Positions 61,997 to 64,000 of a DNA stretch of 64,000 nt are shown here, one piece after another. A model generated the notes under the pieces. It was not told the DNA's origin. It searched no databases and saw nothing but the letters and a program-made list of their open reading frames with translations. The position numbers were made by a program, and so were the translations under genes. Positions within the stretch are counted from its first letter, which is position 1. Each line of letters starts with the position of its first letter. Source of the DNA: Antiquaquibacter metalliresistens. Lineage in GTDB: Bacteria > Actinomycetota > Actinomycetes > Actinomycetales > Microbacteriaceae. Location: positions 248,001 through 312,000 of the forward strand of contig NZ_JARGEM010000002.1 in the NCBI RefSeq assembly GCF_029211225.1, in the 5' to 3' direction.

Positions 61997-63789
61997 CGGT
62001 TCGCCTCCGCTCGTTCGCGTCGTTCTTCGTCTTCCAGGCTCGAGATCACGAACCGGTAGTGCTCGCTCGAGGCGAGCAGCTCGGAGTGGGTACCGACGGC
62101 GGTGACGCGACCGTCTTCGAGCAGCGCGACCCGGTCGGCGAGCATGACCGTCGATGGACGGTGCGCCACGATGAGCGCGGTGGTCGCGGCGAGCACGCGC
62201 CGCAGTGCCGCCTCGACGAGGGCCTCGGTGTCCACGTCGAGCGCCGAGAGCGGGTCGTCGAGCACGAGGATCGACGGCTTGGCCGCGACCGCGCGCGCGA
62301 GCGCCAACCGCTGACGCTGGCCGCCGGAGAGCGAGAGCCCCTCCTCTCCCACCCTGGTGTCGAGACCGTCGGGCAGGTCGTGGACGAAGGCGGCCTGCGC
62401 GATCTCGAGGGCCTCGGCGAGGTCGGCCTCGGTGGCATCCGGGCGGCCGAGCAGCACGTTGTCGCGCACGCTCGCGGAGAAGAGCGTGGCATCCTCGAAC
62501 GCCATCGCGATGAGCGAGCGCAGTTCGACCAGCCTGAGGTCGCGGATGTCGACCCCATCGATCTCGATGGCTCCCCCGGTCACGTCGTACAGCCGGGTGG
62601 TGAGCGCCGTGAGGGTGGACTTGCCGGAGCCGGTCAACCCGACGAGCGCCATCGTCTCACCGGGCTCGATCTCGAGCTCGACACCGTCGATGAGGTCGGG
62701 CACCTGCGCCGGCGAGTCCGCGTAGCGGAAGTGCACGTCGCGGAACGCGAGCCTGCCCTTGGGGTCGACGACCGTCTTCGGCTCGGCCGGGTCGACGATG
62801 TCCTCCGGCTCGTCCATGACCTCGAAGAACCGATCGGCGGCGGTGCGGGTGTCGAAGGTCATGGAGAGCAGGAAGCCGATCGACTCCACCGGCCAGCGCA
62901 GCACGGTCGCGGTCGCGAAGAACGCGGCGAGATCGCCGACCGAGATCTGGCCGTTCGCCGCGAGCCACACCCCGCCGAGCAGACTCAACGCGAACGTGAC
63001 GTCGGGCACGAGCAGCAACCAGAGCCAGATGCCGGCGATCGCGCGCGCCTTCTCGATCTCGGTGCCTCGCAACTGCTCGGCCTGGTCGGCGAAGTTCTTG
63101 AGCGCGTGCTTGCCCCGCCCGAAGGCCTTGAGCACACGGATGCCGTGCACCGACTCCTCGACGGTCGTCGCGAGATCGCCGGCCTGGTCCTGGCTGCGAC
63201 GGGCCACTACCGAGTACTTGTTCTCGAACAGGTAGCCGTAGATCCACAGCGGGATGGAGCAGACGATGAACAGCACCCCGAGGATCCAGGAGATGTTGAT
63301 CAGGAACACGAACCCGATGACGATCGTCAGCACGTTGACGACCAGCAGCACGAGACCGAAGGAGATCCAGCGCCGGATCAGGTTGAGGTCGCTCACGGCA
63401 CGCGAGAGCAGCTGTCCGCTGGGCCACCGATCGTGGAACCCCACCGGGAGGTTCTGCAGCTTGCGATACAGGGTGTTGCGCAGGCGGGCCTCGACGTGGG
63501 TGCCGGGCGTGAGCACGAACGCCCGCCGGGCGTAGACCATCACCGCCTCGATGATGCCGAGCCCGAGCACGATGAACACCGCCGGCCAGATCTGGGCCGA
63601 GTCCCCGGACTGCAGGGGCCCGTCGACGAGCGCGCGCAGCTCCTGCGGTATCAGCAGCGCGACGACCGCCGCGACGAGCGCGGTGACCATCCCGAGGTAG
63701 ATGCGCGGCATGGCCGGCTTCGCGTAGGGGTAGAGGCGCGCCAGTGAGGCGAAGGTTGACGAGCGCTTTCGCGGCGTCGGTGACGACAT
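61993..63789 (-). CDS. ABC exporter half-transporter, ATP-binding and membrane domains (subunit 1)
   Basis: 598 residues. Exporter membrane domain, then NBD with Walker A GLTGSGKS, signature [17 protein letters not shown] (intact), Walker [14 protein letters not shown] and H-loop IVAHRPSTV. After Walker B the catalytic Glu is Asp (LDDP), whereas the partner has Glu (LDEA). This gives one canonical and one degenerate ATP site, typical of heterodimeric exporters such as BmrCD/TM287-288. It is first in the two-gene operon. Confidence 0.92.
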   Translation of the reverse strand: MSSPTPRKRSSTFASLARLYPYAKPAMPRIYLGMVTALVAAVVALLIPQELRALVDGPLQSGDSAQIWPAVFIVLGLGIIEAVMVYARRAFVLTPGTHVEARLRNTLYRKLQNLPVGFHDRWPSGQLLSRAVSDLNLIRRWISFGLVLLVVNVLTIVIGFVFLINISWILGVLFIVCSIPLWIYGYLFENKYSVVARRSQDQAGDLATTVEESVHGIRVLKAFGRGKHALKNFADQAEQLRGTEIEKARAIAGIWLWLLLVPDVTFALSLLGGVWLAANGQISVGDLAAFFATATVLRWPVESIGFLLSMTFDTRTAADRFFEVMDEPEDIVDPAEPKTVVDPKGRLAFRDVHFRYADSPAQVPDLIDGVELEIEPGETMALVGLTGSGKSTLTALTTRLYDVTGGAIEIDGVDIRDLRLVELRSLIAMAFEDATLFSASVRDNVLLGRPDATEADLAEALEIAQAAFVHDLPDGLDTRVGEEGLSLSGGQRQRLALARAVAAKPSILVLDDPLSALDVDTEALVEAALRRVLAATTALIVAHRPSTVMLADRVALLEDGRVTAVGTHSELLASSEHYRFVISSLEDEERRERAEANR

Positions 63790-63825
63790 GTGAATGGTCC
63801 TGTGGTGGTGGTGAGAGCGGTGCGG

Positions 63826-63853
63826 AAGGCTGCTCCCGAGCCCGAGCAGCCTT
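63826..63853. terminator. Terminator hairpin downstream of the DDAH-like gene
   Basis: AAGGCTGCTC (63826-63835) pairs with GAGCAGCCTT (63844-63853), 10 bp with an 8-nt loop, flanked by A/T-rich bases. It lies between the DDAH-like stop (63892) and the exporter start (63789), so on the minus strand it would insulate the exporter operon. Confidence 0.7.
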
Positions 63854-63891
63854 TCAGACTAGACCGCGAGGCCGTTCTTGTCGAGCCGAAC

Positions 63892-64000
63892 TCAGCGCAC
63901 GCGCACGGACAGGCAGGTGACGCAGCCCTCGAGCTTCTCGAACTCGCTGATGTCCACGGTGACGACGCGGTACCCGAGGTCGGCGATGAGCGCTGCGGAC
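63892..64000 (-). CDS. Dimethylarginine dimethylaminohydrolase-like protein, 3' end only
   Basis: The last 35 residues are visible before the window edge: ADLGYRVVTVDISEFEKLEG followed by CVTCLSVRVR and TGA. This matches the C-terminus of DDAH/arginine-deiminase superfamily enzymes, where the first Cys of EGCVTCLSV is the nucleophile. It would hydrolyse methylated arginine (or a related guanidine) to citrulline. Only the end is present, so the assignment is tentative in detail but the motif is distinctive. Confidence 0.75.
   Translation of the reverse strand, partial: SAALIADLGYRVVTVDISEFEKLEGCVTCLSVRVR

Overview
The window is about 64 kb of high-GC, gene-dense chromosome from an actinobacterium, most probably a member of the Microbacteriaceae. 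The evidence is the very GC-rich third codon positions, the many leaderless genes (a TANNNT hexamer 6-7 nt before ATG/GTG), an HspR-type HAIR operator, a LANTG sortase-type cell-wall protein, bacterial enhancer-binding-like regulation without the sigma-54 contact motif, and dispersed palindromes of the GGTGGTCGAG and CCGAGGGGTCGC types. The family assignment is an inference. I saw no rRNA, tRNA, CRISPR array, insertion sequence, integrase or phage gene. The window looks like stable chromosome with catabolic islands.

Layout. 1-5.6 kb: tandem arsC-type genes, a lipoprotein, a large LuxR-type ATPase regulator, and a ferritin-VIT1 iron/manganese transporter preceded by a candidate structured RNA. 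5.7-9.6 kb: a galactose locus (galM, DeoR regulator, galT, galK) with one palindromic operator between divergent leaderless promoters. 10.4-12.8 kb: glyA-folD under a ZTP (pfl) riboswitch, with a possible 47-codon ORF coupled between them. 13-18 kb: a LANTG surface protein with tandem repeats, an intracellular GH20 hexosaminidase, an MFS exporter and purU.

18-33.5 kb is an amino-sugar and peptidoglycan-recycling island: nagA, a BadF-type kinase, a sugar ABC transporter, murQ, a YbbE-like serine hydrolase, MurR, NamZ, nagB, a ROK kinase, a second sugar ABC transporter and a ROK repressor. Uptake appears to go through two ABC importers instead of a PTS. Etherase, deacetylase, deaminase and the two kinases then feed MurNAc/GlcNAc into fructose-6-phosphate.

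33.7-36.5 kb holds a compact flavin-based electron-transfer module (FMN-binding lipoprotein, ApbE, and an NqrB/RnfD-like membrane domain fused to a ferredoxin-reductase domain). 36.6-40.2 kb holds a YdeI-like protein, Hsp20, icd, a GNAT acetyltransferase, an alkyltransferase-like protein and a glutaredoxin-like protein.

40.2-60.2 kb reads as a catabolic region: pcaI-pcaJ-pcaF with an IclR regulator, an HxlR/VOC pair, then SDR, Baeyer-Villiger monooxygenase and esterase on the minus strand. Facing them is a ribose-type ABC importer whose ATPase is fused to a permease, with a second SDR in its operon. Next come a Fis-type regulator, an aldehyde dehydrogenase, an iron-type alcohol dehydrogenase, a 3-hydroxyacyl-CoA dehydrogenase and a GntR regulator. 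Together these enzymes could turn a cyclic alcohol or ketone into a lactone, a hydroxy acid, a dicarboxylate and finally (3-oxoadipyl-CoA thiolase) acetyl-CoA plus succinyl-CoA. This is the strongest candidate for an undescribed system here. 60.2-64 kb: a heterodimeric ABC exporter and the 3' end of a dimethylarginine dimethylaminohydrolase-like gene.
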